Counted from the stretch's first letter, positions 11,621 through 22,915 are shown. The stretch is DNA of 64,000 bases from Aquanectria penicillioides (GCA_003415625.1 PYIU01000006.1:2294001-2358000); one strand, 5' to 3'. Program-made: numbers and translations. Notes: generated from the letters alone by a model not told the origin.

Positions 11621-12436
11621 CAGGTGGGCTCAAAAGAATATCAAGGGCATGGATGGTGGGGTTATGATTAAGATGATTATTGTGTGGGGGATGGATAGGT
11701 ATTTGTTCTACGCATCATAATCAAACCCATGAGCAAAATTCAAGAGTGTCTCCATGGACCGCGAGGCACCTGTCAAAGAGACTGGCGTCGTTTGCTACCC
11801 GATGGAATCATGTCTATTTTAGACCTGACGTATTTTCATATTGCTTCATTGTCCACACTTGCTCGCTGTAGTACATCTGAGGCGGCAAGCTCTAGCATAT
11901 TTTGAAGCGGTGTTGATTGAGATTGAAGGGCTCATTCCGTGCTGGATGGCACATAATTCAAGAAAGGTGTGTTGGGAGTCACTGGTAGGTGATTGTCGTC
12001 ACATACAGTCGATGGTCGTCGGTATCGGCGAAAACAAACCTGGGAGGATAATGCGCGATTGATCATTTCCCACTGGGAACACAGCGCGGATAGCGAAACG
12101 GTGGTTGAAAGATCGGCTCGTGACCTAGCACACAGGGTGGATGGTCAGGCGTCACCGACGACCGATGCTTGGGATTGAGATTCCAAGTTGTGAAGAATGT
12201 TTGAAGAATGTGGATTTGGAGTGGCAGGAAAATTTCATAAAGAGTCCGTCGTGAGGGTGGATCACACAGTACGAATACACTCTCTAGACGGTCTAATTCA
12301 CTGTAAGTTCGCGGTGCACGGCCGTGTCATAATGGCGTAAATGATTGACCCAGGCAGCCGGCGACCTAAACACCAGCGTGAACCACGAAAGCGCCGTATA
12401 CTTCAACACAACCCTTTCGGAACCAAAATATTGCAC
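11621..12436. other. Intergenic region before EF-hand gene
   Basis: No gene, RNA or repeat recognised. It presumably holds the glyoxalase II 3' UTR and the promoter and leader of the next gene. The open frames here have no supporting composition. Confidence 0.5.
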
Positions 12437-13167
12437 ATGGTACGTGACAGATATCCTAGAAGCATCACAGAAGACGTAGGATACCGTTTACTGACACATC
12501 ATCCCGTAGCCTCCAAAGCGCAAAGCCACCGCGAGTGGCGCGGGAACAGGTGCCGCTCCCAAGGCACGCCAGTCCAAGCTCGCAAAGGAGCACAACGTCA
12601 CGCCCCAGGAGGAGGGCGAGATTCGTGAGGCGTTTAGCCTCTTTGCGGAGCCTATGGACGGTGAGAAACTTGGCGTCTTGCCTATCGACGATGTCAAGTC
12701 GGCCCTCGTGTACGTCATCCGCCCCCCGCCCTGGATGAAGGCACATGCCCAAGCAAGCAGAGCATAGCAGAAGCTGACCGAAATGTTGTCGCAGAGCCCT
12801 CGGCGTCCCAGCCTCGTCCTCGGCCGAACTCAAAGAATTTATTTCGATCCTTGACCCCGAATCCGACGGCTACGCGACCTTTGAGCCTTTCTTCGCCATC
12901 TGCGCGCTCAAGTTCCACACCCGTGAGCACGATTCGGACGCGCACCGAGCCGAGTTGGACGAGGCGTTCCGCCTCTTCACCAACGGCCAGGATGGGCCAA
13001 TCACTCTTGCCCACCTACGCCGCGTCGCCGCTGTCCTCAAGGAAGATGTTGACGAAGAACTGCTCAAGGACATGATCCTGGAAGCCAACGGAGGCACCGG
13101 CGTGGCGAGGGGCGTTGAGATTGACGAGTTCAATGGCGTTATGAAGAGCGCAGGGGTTTGGAGGTGA
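12437..13167 (+). CDS. EF-hand protein of the calmodulin/centrin superfamily with degenerate loops
   Basis: Exons 12437-12439, 12510-12709 and 12795-13167 encode 191 aa. The first coding exon is the start codon alone: ATG is followed directly by GTACGT, and the protein continues PPKRKA after the acceptor at 12509. A basic N-terminal tail (about 35 residues) precedes four EF-hand-like helix-loop-helix units (EIREAFSLF, ELKEFISIL, ELDEAFRLF, ELLKDMILEA), the spacing seen in centrins. Only the second loop (DPESDGYATFEP) resembles a calcium loop, and it lacks the Glu at position 12. The other loops lack the first Asp. The fold may therefore act as a calcium-independent adaptor, as in centrin-family partners of nucleotide excision repair or nuclear-pore complexes; this is inference. 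It converges on the eIF4E gene. Confidence 0.85.
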
Positions 13168-13867
13168 GGCACAGCGAGGCTGCACGAGATACCAACTCTC
13201 TTTTTCAGATCCCTCCCCAGACATCAAAGAACGATGAGCGGGACGTCGATTCGAGGTTGGCTAAGGGGCGAGCCCCTTCGTTTCCTAGTGTCCAGGGTCT
13301 ACGAGCAATTTTCCTTGGGAGGTTTGATTACTAGCTTGAGACAAGCTGGTCTTGTTTGGGCTGCTAAATCTGATGCCGGGCGGCAGGCTGCTAGAAGCTC
13401 GGCGACCAGAACGATCAGCTAACAAGATCAAGGTAAGCCTTACCCAAACTGCTCGTGCGAGGGTTTTAATTAACTGGCCCTAGTAAGGAGCGGAAGAGCG
13501 TCGCACGAAGTTTTAGTAATTAATCCGGATGGCTCGTATGCCCACATGAGACGATGACGCACAGGGGTGTTCACCGTTGAGGGACCTCGCTCAACAAGCG
13601 AGGAGCTCACCGGCTGTCGCCAAGCCGCGGAATAGGAAGTCATGAGAAACGGCTGTTAATGTTCACTTGTTGATATGATATGGTTCAGGTCCAGAGATGC
13701 TCATGGAACCTCTGACTCGGCTATAGTAAATAATGGTCCTGACCATTTATAATAATACCCACCCTTTCTGAAACGCCATGGAAGATGCAAATTCCCCCAA
13801 CTAATACAGGATGTAATGTACTGTCTCCCGTGCAAACAGATCCAAACGAGATTCATGACTTCGTGAT
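13168..13867. other. Spacer between convergent genes holding a structured repeat-like segment
   Basis: The 3' ends of the EF-hand and eIF4E genes face each other across 700 bases. Most of the spacer is the hairpin-rich segment described separately (13234-13640). The remainder (13650-13867) looks like an ordinary 3' UTR. Confidence 0.5.
13234..13640. mobile_element. Candidate fragment of a repeated or structured element
   Basis: This stretch differs from its surroundings. It has three inverted repeats: AAGGGGC/GCCCCTT (13263-13269 with 13272-13278), CGTGCGA/TCGCACG (13454-13460 with 13501-13507) and CCTCGCT/AGCGAGG (13585-13591 with 13597-13603). A 62-codon frame at 13234-13422 (including GLVWAAKSDAGRQAARSS) is Arg/Ala-rich and resembles translations I associate with dispersed fungal retroelement tails. 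No terminal repeats, target duplication or transposase/RT motif is visible. It could instead be a structured non-coding RNA or part of the EF-hand gene 3' UTR. Confidence 0.3.
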
Positions 13868-14751
13868 TCATTGAGGAGACTGGATCATCACCTCGGGCTT
13901 CTCATCAGCCACGCCGTCAGCCGAAGCGTCCTTCTGGGTAGTAACAGCTTGCTCCTCCGTGCGCTTCTGAGAATCGAGGACGGCCTGCAGCTCAGGGGGG
14001 GCCTTGAAGCCGGCATGGTCGGCATGTTTCTTGTAGAAGTAGCTATCGGACTTGGGGGCCAACTCCGGGGGGAGATCCTCGAGGACGCAGGCGAGGAGGC
14101 CTTCGATAGAGTTCTTCCTGGAGGCGTCGCGGTGCCAGATGGTGATGAGGTGGGAGTTGAAGCGAACCGAGAGACCGACGCCGCAGAGCTGGTCCTCTAT
14201 AGCATCGTGTTAGTATACATTAGGGGTGATGACTGTGGGCCTCGAAAAGGGGAAGGTGTGTGAGGCTACATACCGTCGTCTAGGACACTCTGGAGCTTCT
14301 CACCGATGGCGAGGAGCTGGATACGAGTCCAGAAATCGGGACCCATGGTCTTGGGGACGCGGAAGGTCCAGCTGCCACCGAGGATGTTGCGGCGGTCCTC
14401 CCAAATAGGTCGGAAGCCAGACTTAAAGAGGTAGATGGACTCGCGCATCTTGATCTGGTCAACGGGTGTGTTGTTGGCGTAGCGCCAGAAGTCCTGAACG
14501 GACTCAATCTGGTCGCCAAGCTGCTCAAGCTGAGCGTGGTACTCGCCCTCGCCCTCGGCGGCTTGGGGAGGAGACTGATCTTTGGCGGCTCGGTCGAAAT
14601 AGACGTTCCAGTAGTGCTGGGTCGGCAGCGGTCTCATGGTCTTGAGGAAGTTGCGCTTCGCATCATCGCGCTGCTCGGCCGGGGAGTTAGCATCGGACGA
14701 CTGGGCGAGGCCAGAGAGGCCGCGCGTGAAGAGCTGCGGGCGCATAGACAT
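13868..14751 (-). CDS. Translation initiation factor eIF4E, class II (4EHP-like)
   Basis: Exons 14751-14274 and 14196-13868 (intron GTATGT...TATAG) give 268 aa. The cap-binding fold is recognisable in order: HYWNVYFDR (about residue 55), IESVQDFWRYANN, the second cap-sandwich Trp in YLFKSGFRPIWEDRRN (about 125), GGSWTFRVPK, then after the intron DQLCGVGLSVRF and ITIWHRDA. The FK(S/E)G(F/I)(R/K)PIWED form, and the absence of a clear first-sandwich Trp in the N-terminal loop, fit the eIF4E2/4EHP class rather than canonical eIF4E. Class II proteins bind the cap weakly and usually repress or specialise translation. The C-terminal 60 residues are a charged extension. The start is set at the first ATG (14751); a second lies six bases downstream. 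Confidence 0.9.
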
Positions 14752-15484
14752 GGCAGGCGAGGAGATGTATGATGAGGACGCTAAAAAACGGGAGGGCAAT
14801 GAAAGGGAAAAAAGCCAAAGTAGTAGCGAAGGAGAAGAAAACAAGAAGAAGAGGCTAGCGACCGGGAGACGGACGGTTAGGATACGGAGACGGGGACGGA
14901 GGCCGGAGGTTCAAGGCGGCGACGTGGGAGTGAGGAACGACTGAGGGGCACTGGCACGTCAGATGCGGTTAGCTGGGCTATTCACGGCAAGTCACCGGTC
15001 TGCTAGTCAGTCAGCGCACGGGAGCTTCCCCCCTAATCAAGGCAGGGCACAGCAATAATTCCGTAGGGTACCTGCCCACCTGGGCGGCTTACTCGCCCTG
15101 GATATTTACTAGGGGAGCGCTTTCCTGACAGGTGAGACAAGGTCGCCTGGTGGTACGTGGACAAGGACATTGGTGCGGAGGATACTGCTCAAGTGGCAAG
15201 TGCGACCGATGTGCATCAGAAGGCTCAGACATCTGCGTTGATACCTAATTACTGAGGATGCGAATGCGAATGGGAAGCCAATGCCAACTGAAAGAGGCGT
15301 TTCTTTGCCAGCAATTCGAGTCGATTGCGCTCCTGGTTGGCTTGTCCACAGCATCGGCAATTGGCAACTCGAGCGAGCTAGGTGCCTGACGATCACCTGA
15401 GGAGGGGCACAGTTGAGCCACAGCCTAGATTAAAAAGAAACGAAGCGACCATCTACGGACAAGATGTCGACCCGGATTCAAGTT

Positions 15485-15508
15485 GACACGACACGACACG
15501 ACACGACA
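15485..15508. repeat. (GACAC)n pentanucleotide tract
   Basis: Nearly five tandem GACAC units followed by related GACATG/GCATGACATG variants, in non-coding sequence. Confidence 0.8.
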
Positions 15509-17824
15509 TGGCATGACATGAGACATGAGACAGCCGGCGGCGGGGGGCGGGCGGAAGCTGCCATACCGAGCGCCTAGCCAGCCAGAATGCGCAGATGGCC
15601 TCGAGACAGCATCTCCGGCAGTGGGTTGGTTGCTGCAAGTCACTGAATGAACGTGAATGGCCTCTGACGCAGTGAAAAGCGGGCCAACAACTGTGCACGG
15701 TTTCCACTCACTTATTCCTTCAATGACAACAACAATAACACCAACAACAACGGCCGGTCTGATGAATTGACAAGGTACTTTTCAATGGACGACTCACATT
15801 CAGCTAGCCACCCCATTGAAGTCGTGCCCAACCAAGACAAAGTGGTTTGATTTTCGATTCACTGTCGCGTGTCAATCATCCACGGCCCCCTTAACCACTT
15901 CCCGGCCCTTTTCTGCATGTCTACCACCGGCAGTGACATGCATAACGGCATCTCTACGGATATTCTCCTCCGGATATACAGTTCAAATCTCAGGATTGGG
16001 ACGCTTACCTGAACAAGACCATTATTTGGTATGACAAATAGCTATACCCTTTGTGAAATGTCCTCCATTTCGGGAGACTCGTCCCCCATTGGTTCTGGGC
16101 GGTGGCATGGGACGGTACCTCCGGGGGCAATATCAATAATAACCCAAGCTTCGGAAGGGGAGACTCAAGCCGTGACCGAATGTCAAGATGCCAACCCAGC
16201 GACTGGGGTCAAGGACACATTATCCACTTGACCGCAACTCCACAGAAACCTGAGAGGGTTCACAGACTTGGAAAAGGAAATAATGTCAGGCGACACAGGG
16301 GGTTCATCAGCAACACTCTGAACCCCAGACCCATGCTGCGCCGTGCTTGCGCAGGTCGACGGCTGGCCTTCTGGAGCCAGGCGATTGAAACGCGCCAAGC
16401 TGTAATTTCGACACCTTAATAATATTGACAAAGGGTCCCCTGGCTGAATAAGGTTTTGAAAGTTCTTCAGCAGACGAGGACAGAAAACCATTAAGCTTGA
16501 AGGCTCGCCAGCAACAAGCCAAAGTCGATTTGGATGGATTCCGTCCAAGGCGAAACAAAGCCATGCGATGATGTTCATTTTCCCCAGGCTCTTGGAAGGA
16601 CTTCTCATGGTCACATTGTAAGCATCACAGGATCAGTGAAGCCAGACCACTTTGGATTTAAGACTCTCCAACCTGGATAAGTTGGATTCAGATTGAAACC
16701 GAGTTGCTGATCGCTTGGTTCATAATGAGAACATTGAGGGACAGTAATTCATCTCCTGCGATTTGATTCGCTCGGTCGTACTCCCTCTACCCTTTATGGC
16801 ATGAGGCATCTAAAGTCACATCAAGCCTTGACGAGCTGCTCTTCCTGGATTGTCGCCTCAGAGCACCTGCCCGCTCATTCATGCACACCACTTGATTTTT
16901 AAGACATGTATGACAAAGCTCTCCGTCTTTGAATCCAATCTTGGCACCGCTCTTTGTATTGTCAGCCATTCTGTGTCGCACTCGGATGGTTCCGTGAGAC
17001 CCACCAATGAGATACCATCCTCAGACACACACCCTTCCAAATGAAGCCATGGGAGAGACATGTTCCATTGCCCCGATCGGGATGTTGCAAGCTCGCATAT
17101 AAGCCAGGGCCATTTAGTCTTCACGGGGGCTTCAAAGAATATTTCGGCAATAAGATAACTATTTACATTGTCAATACCCTCTGGTTTTGTAAGATATGTT
17201 AAATGTAAGGTTGGGCAACTCTGGTCAACGTTGCATGTCAAGACTAACGGCTATGATTTCAGCATACAAAGATTTTCGTTAAAGGAACCATATGCTCTTC
17301 AAGCTAGCATTATAAAGGCCGGGGGAGGATAATAACGCCGTTTATTTTGGGATCTAGTCTCACCTGGGGTGTGATTCGGAGATCGCTCCGAAAATTTAAG
17401 CTCAAGATGCTGGTACCCGACACTCGGAGACGCCACCCAAGTGAATGTCGGTCGAACCACAGGCGAGAGCAACAGGTGTTCGAGAAACAATCAGTCATGG
17501 TTACTTTAACCTTATATTCTTGTTAAATTACTATTCAAAGCACGAACCAAGCTTCCTGTCTCTATTCGCCACAAAGCGGCCCTTGAAAGCCCCTATGAAA
17601 TACTCCTGGAGACGTTTCTTCCCCTATGCCTTGCCATTCATAGAGGCTATGGGCTTGGCAGACTTCGCTAGCGATGGGGGAACACGACATGGTTATCATC
17701 GTTCTCATCTTCGATTGGAGGAACGACTATGGGGTGCAGCTGTCTGCAAGCATGCCCCCGAAATGAAGACTCAAGCTTCCCTCGACATATGAGCTGCCTC
17801 GATCACCCGGAACACTGAACCGAG

Positions 17825-17989
17825 ATGGAGGGGTCCTACCAAGTTCGGAACCTCGGGCTTGGGGGCATTGATATCCGGAGCTCTCTCAACAAGGGAGATC
17901 CGGGGAACATTTCCATCAATGATGTTCGACTAGAATACGAAATGGGCGCTCCTCGCATTGAATTAGCGTGTTGGCAGAAAAAACTGTAA
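17825..17989 (+). other. Possible 3'-terminal exon or gene relic
   Basis: A 54-residue frame begins at the ATG at 17825. It has balanced hydrophobic/charged composition (for example NISINDVRLEYEMGAPRI, ending ELACWQKKL). A stop lies just upstream in the same frame, so it would need to be an independent short protein or a last exon. No family is recognised. It ends immediately before the TATA box of the pectate lyase gene. Confidence 0.2.
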
Positions 17990-17990
17990 C

Positions 17991-17998
17991 ATATATAA
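17991..17998 (+). promoter_or_regulatory. TATA box of the pectate lyase gene
   Basis: ATATATAA lies 131 bases upstream of the ATG at 18129. A CT/AC-rich leader follows, as expected for a strongly regulated secreted-enzyme gene. Confidence 0.55.
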
Positions 17999-18128
17999 GA
18001 ACCTCCTAGTTCTTGCTGTTCGCTATCTTTTTGATCGACCTCAGACATATTTCAAGCAGCTTTCACTTCAAAGAGCCGAATAAACTTCGCATCTTTCCAT
18101 TTCCAAACCTTTCCCAAACCCTATCACA

Positions 18129-19046
18129 ATGCTCCTTAACTACAGTCTCCTGGCGGCGGCCCTCATCTCCACCTCCTTGGCCTGTCTGGGGTACACCGGT
18201 GGCGTCCCAAAAGCCACTGACACTCACACCAACAGCAAGTACATCGAAGTCAAGGCTGGTCAGGTTTACGATGGAAAATGGGCCCGATATGACCGTGGCT
18301 CGGGTGCCTGTTCCGGTGGTGAGGGAGGTAAGCGAGTAGGGATGACAATGCTACATACGTGACCAAGAATTGACTCCGCCTGATGTTTAGGTGAAAAGGA
18401 TGCTGTCTTTCTCCTCCGTTCAGGTGCTACTCTGAAGAACGTCATCATTGGCAAGAACCAAAAAGAAGGTGTTCACTGTGATGGTCCCTGCACTCTCGAG
18501 TTTGTCTGGTTCGAGGATGTCTGTGAAGACGCCATCACTATTGTAAGGCCCCATTCTACCGCTGATACTGCCACTGCATTTGGAAGACATAAGACTTACT
18601 TGTGATCACGTGTAGAAGAACGACAAGGCCGGTGCCGAGACATGGATCATTGGTGGCGGTGCTTATCATGCATCGGACAAGGTTGTCCAGCACAACGGCT
18701 GCGGCAAGGTCAACATCATCAATTTCTATGCCGAAGACTATGGCAAGGTCTACCGCTCTTGTGGAAACGTAAGTGTTACCCCTTGACACATGAGATTTAA
18801 GAACATCAAACATCAAACGAAGTTATGCAGCTAACTTTGCTGTCTCTCTAGTGCAAGTCCCAGTGCAAACGAACCGTCTACGTCGAGGGTGTTACGGCCA
18901 AGAACGGTGGCGAAATCGTTGGCATCAACAAGAACTACGGTGACTCTGCCACTCTCAAGAACGTCTGCGCCGACACCAAGAACAAATGTGTCACTTACAA
19001 CGGCTGCGCCGGTGGATGCGAGCCTTCGAAGGTCGGCACTTGCTAA
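18129..19046 (+). CDS. Secreted pectate lyase, polysaccharide lyase family 3
   Basis: Exons 18129-18327, 18391-18542, 18616-18768 and 18852-19046 give 232 aa. PL3 enzymes cleave polygalacturonate by calcium-dependent beta-elimination outside the cell. A signal peptide covers about the first 17-20 residues ([20 protein letters not shown]). The mature part shows the PL3 parallel beta-helix pattern: [81 protein letters not shown], and [19 protein letters not shown], with many paired cysteines. The length equals the usual 220-250 aa. Intron phases and termini are clean. Presence of PL3 fits a plant-associated or saprotrophic lifestyle. No adjacent carbohydrate-active gene is present. Confidence 0.95.
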
Positions 19047-19662
19047 ATAGGTTGTCCATGTCTTGAGAAAGCCCCTTGGCCTCAAAGGGGAAGCAAGTCC
19101 AGCTGATTCACTGCGACCTTGTTGCACCGTTCTATTTACCCCCCTTTTTTTCTTCTCTTAGCTTTTTGGGCACTTTGACCGTGTTTTTCATTCTTGTATT
19201 TAGTTTATCATTCGTCGACATACCGGTATTGTCATTCATTCAGCCTATTGTTTTCGAGTCTGGTGATGTATCTGACTGATCAAGCCCCATTTTTATTCAC
19301 TAACCATGCAAAAAAGAGACCGTTCAACCCACTCATTGACGAAAAGAAAGAAATCCCATTTCATCTATTCTCCCGGGTAACCATGAATCAGGCTATGCTA
19401 TACAGGACCGCTTGGCAAAGGCAAAGTAGGAGCATATATACGATAATGAAACACAAGATACCATGGATCTCGCATGCTCCCATGGATAAGAATTGATTGT
19501 ACGTCATTGTATTGTGTGTATTTACTCCTAATCAATGCCCTTTTGTCCGGCAAGCTCTACCGTAGACATCCAATCCAGTCATAAAAAACCAATCGCTCCC
19601 AAACACCATGCTCCCATTTCATGCAATCTACACCCTCCCTCTCGGAGAACCACGAGAATCAC
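19047..19662. other. Intergenic spacer between convergent genes
   Basis: No gene recognised. The sequence is T-rich and AT-rich, as expected for two facing 3' UTRs (pectate lyase and kinesin). Confidence 0.55.
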
Positions 19663-21491
19663 TTAAACGTTCTCCCGTACACCCAACGGCATTCGTGCAC
19701 TGTCTTCATCCTTGAATCTCGACAAATCTCCGCCAATAAGTTTTCGCAGGTTGCCCATGTCCTGGAGATATCGGCGCATTTCGTCTTGAAGATCATCTTC
19801 ACTGTATGCAGTGCTTTCGGAGTCATAGTCTTCGTCGTACTCGGATTGATTGTCCATATTCTCCTTGTCTGCCTCGCTAAGTTCGTCGAACTGCTTCTCG
19901 GGATTGACAGCGACGGCGGGAATGGGATTCTTAATGCTGTCGATGGCGAGTTTGAGGTGCAGCTTGAGTGCTTCGTTCTCCGTCTGGAGCTTCTTGATTT
20001 TGCTCTCAGCGACCATGCTGCGTTCCTCCATCATGCGTTGCATGGCTGCTACGCGGTTCTGGTACTCTTCTAGCTTCTCCTCTGCCTCCTTAGCGTTCTT
20101 CTCACGCTGCCTCGAGTCCGAGACGGAGAGCTGAAGAACGCGAATCTCCTCCGCCATGGCGGCAATTTGAGCATCTCTTTCGGCAGTTGAGATGTGGTCT
20201 TGGTTGACCACAGCCCGGGTGCGGATACGTTTGGCTTGATCGGCATATCTGAGAGTTGAGAGGGTTTCGTCATAATCTGATGGGGCGATACAGGCAATCA
20301 TGGCAGTCTTGCTGTTTCCCCCCAGTGAATCCTTGAGAAGCCAGGTCAGGATGGAGTCTCGGTAGGGGACAACTTCCTTTCGCTTTCCTCCTCGGTGTGC
20401 CTTGGGATCAGCTAGGGCGGCAATGACACGGCCAAGGGTTGTGAGCGACTTGTTGATGTTGCTACCTTCCCGCAGCCGCGCACCAGTCGCCTCAGTGGAT
20501 TTGGCCCTCTCGCTACCAGCAAGATCGACAAGTCGAATTCGGGAGCTCCTCTCAGTGGTCTCGTCCGTCTCCATGTCGTGGTGGATCTGTTTGAGCATGA
20601 TGGTGAACACGGCATGACTTCGACTACTGGTATCGTTCATCTTGGTGCTTGCAACTGTTCGTGACGAGTCTCCTCGCTTCATAAAGCGCAAGATCTCCGA
20701 ATAGTTCCGGACTGGCACTTCAGTGAGATCTTTGACGTAGGGGCCTTCAGTTGGAGATTCGCGAATCTTGAGGTAGTTTGGTGGTTTGTTGGGGACTACG
20801 GGCACCAAAAGGTCGCGGACGTGCTCATTGTAGACCTCAAAGTAAGAAACTCGGACGTTGTAGGCGATGTTGGCGTTTTCGTTTTGCGCAGCGTCGATTC
20901 GCTCAAAAAGATCCTCACAGGTTCGGGGAATAAGGCCTGGGGCATCGGGAGTTCCCATCATGGTGTAACTCTTTCCAGAGCCAGTCTGGCCATAGGCGAA
21001 AATGCAGGTGTGATAGCCCTCGAAATTGTGATCAAGAAACTCCTCCCCCAGACTGTTGTAGACGTCTGCTTGGTGGGCGTAATGTCTGTCGTCAGTGTTG
21101 TGGCTCCAGAAAGAGTTGTCAAAGGTGAAGTTCTTCTCTTCATAGACCTTGCGGGACTTCAAGATCTTATTGGGGGCATCGTCTTCGTCCTCGGGGGTGA
21201 GCAAAGTGGTAAGCTGAGTGATGGGGTCCATTTCGATTAGACATTTCGCACGGCGTTCGAGTTCTAATAAACAAACAAACAAACACATGGAGGGTTAGCG
21301 AATGAGTTCAACTTGAGAAACAAGGTATAAATGAGAGGACACTCACCTCTCCTGAGAAAGGCTCGAACTCGAACGACGACCTTGACATTTCCGCCTCCGT
21401 CCATCCTGGCGTGCATGGGCACAGTCCCATCGCGGGATCGCAGTGAAGGAGTGGAGGCAGAAGAGTGCACTATGCGGCGGTCGAGAGACAT
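19663..21491 (-). CDS. Short kinesin-3 family motor
   Basis: Exons 21491-21347 and 21263-19663 encode 581 aa. The motor domain runs from about residue 20 to 400 with the expected order: VKVVVRVRAFLRRE, the kinesin-3 signature AKCLIEMDP, P-loop GQTGSGKSYTMMG, switch I NDTSSRSHAV, switch II LVDLAGSER, then LTTLGRVIAAL and the neck DETLSTLRYADQAKRIR. The loop segment is rich in Lys/Arg (KAHRGGKRKE). After the neck come about 170 residues with a coiled-coil (ERDAQIAAMAEEIRVLQLS...) and an acidic end. No FHA or PH domain follows, unlike Unc-104/KIF1 proteins of about 1600 aa. This matches the short fungal kinesin-3 group first described in Neurospora (NcKin3). The tandem AAAC tract at 21269-21286 lies in the intron. 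Confidence 0.93.
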
Positions 21492-22238
21492 GGTCAACAG
21501 CAGAAGCTCGTGAGCGTCGTGGATGCTTTCGTGGAGTCGTCGGCGAAGAGAGTACTACATCACTTTTCCTGCGAGCCTTGACTTTTTGTGCGTCCTTGCG
21601 ACTGCCGATTTGTTTACTAGTCGTCACACTCTGTTGCCAGGGTAAACGGCAGGGGGGACCGGCTTCCGCTTGGCTCACCTGCCTTCTGAGACCTGACTGG
21701 GTTTAGCTCAAGAAGAAGCTCGGGCCCTGCCACCCGCCGTCCTTTGCATGAGCTAGTCCTCTTTAGGGTTGGTAGACCTAGCCCCGTGTGGCGCAAGATG
21801 ACATAAGTAGCAGACACTTGCCACGTACTTTCTGCAGTGCATCTCACATTAATTTTGTCCACAACCGACCTCAATGCGCTAACCCGGATCTCCTTTGCGA
21901 CGCGGGGATCTGCACGCGAGACCAGGGACGCGTACAGTCTATGGTATAATCCATCAAGCTCCTGTCACTTCCTAGACTTTTCACTGAAAACCTCCACGCA
22001 ACATTAAAGTGATCAAACACGGAGTGGCGCGGTCGCAAGATCTCTGGCATAGCCTAAGGGTGGTTATCCGATTGCTTTGGTCACGTCGAGAACACGGCTC
22101 TGTTCGCGGCTGATATTTTCCCAAGAATTCGTTTCTTTTTTTTTTTTTTTTTTTTTTCCCTACTCCTCCTCGTTCGCGTCCTCATCCACCTTCCCCCCCA
22201 TTTCTTCTTCACTCAATTCCTCATCAGACACATCCAAA
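21492..22238. promoter_or_regulatory. Divergent promoter region, kinesin / AT-hook protein
   Basis: About 750 bases separate the two divergent start codons. The AT-hook side carries a T21 run (22137-22157) followed by a CT/CA-rich leader. No coding signal is seen. Confidence 0.55.
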
Positions 22239-22915
22239 ATGGCTCGCACAAAGAACGACGTTACCGCCAGCGCTGGCTCGCCTGAAATTGCAAAGTCGAC
22301 CAGCGGCGTCGCCAAGTCCTCGGGTCGCCCCCGTGGCCGACCACGCAGCGATAACCCCAAGACCAAGGCCCCCAGCGGCCGCCCCCGTGGTCGCCCAAAG
22401 GGCAGCACCAAAGCTGCAGCTGCAGCAAAGGCCCTCGCAGAATCGGGTGCTTCACAAGCTGAGATCGATGCTGCTCTCGCTGCTGCCGCGACTCCTGCGA
22501 AGACTCCCAAGGGCACTGGGAAGCGCGGGCGCCCTCGCAAGTCGGACGCGACACCTTCCAAGACACCCGCGTCCGCCTCCAAGGTAGCTGCCACGCCCAC
22601 TCCCAACTCTACGGGCAAGCGAGGACGAGGCAGGCCCCGAAAGACCCCTCTCGCCACTCCTCAGAAGGACGAACAACTTGTCGATGAAGAGTTTGGAGCC
22701 GTTGGCGACGGTACGTAACTTGCTCTCTTGTGGAAAAGAGAAGCCTGCTGACATGGACAACCAGCCGAAGGTGAAGATAACGACGACGCCATTGACGCAG
22801 TTCCTAGCTCGGGCGACATCGAGGTTCGTTCAAGAACCTGGATATCTAGTCTCAAGAACATTTTCCGCTGATCTTTCTCTTCCCGTTATAGGAGTCGGAT
22901 GAAGTCTCCGAGTAG
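22239..22915 (+). CDS. AT-hook DNA-binding protein (HMGA-like)
   Basis: Exons 22239-22710, 22765-22823 and 22892-22915 encode 184 aa. Four AT-hook motifs are plain: SGRPRGRPRSD (about residue 29), SGRPRGRPKGS (about 47), GKRGRPRKS (about 91) and GKRGRGRPRKT (about 128). They are separated by Ala/Thr/Pro/Lys-rich linkers with TPSKTP and TPLATP repeats that could be phosphorylated. The C-terminus, added by the last two small exons, is acidic (EGEDNDDAID..ESDEVSE). This is the HMGA layout: minor-groove binders that modulate chromatin. The last exon is only seven codons plus a stop. The nuclear role is inferred from composition. Confidence 0.9.

Larger units (their letters stand above)
14752..18128. 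other. Gene-poor block with possible gene relics
   Basis: No complete gene is supported over 3.4 kb. Visible features are a GACAC pentamer tract (15485-15508), several 60-140-codon frames without family signatures on both strands (for example 16879-17241 on the minus strand and 17590-17790 on the plus strand), and a short frame at 17825-17989 with good composition. This pattern suits decayed genes upstream of a secreted-enzyme gene, or a small unrecognised multi-exon gene. The right end carries the pectate lyase promoter. Confidence 0.5.

Noticed and set aside
19047..19662. A further exon of the pectate lyase gene
   Set aside because: The family ends at the stop at 19044-19046, and the downstream sequence is T-rich 3' UTR.
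22160..22657. 165-codon minus-strand frame
   Set aside because: Antisense shadow of the AT-hook gene, created by its Gly/Arg/Pro/Ala-rich codons.
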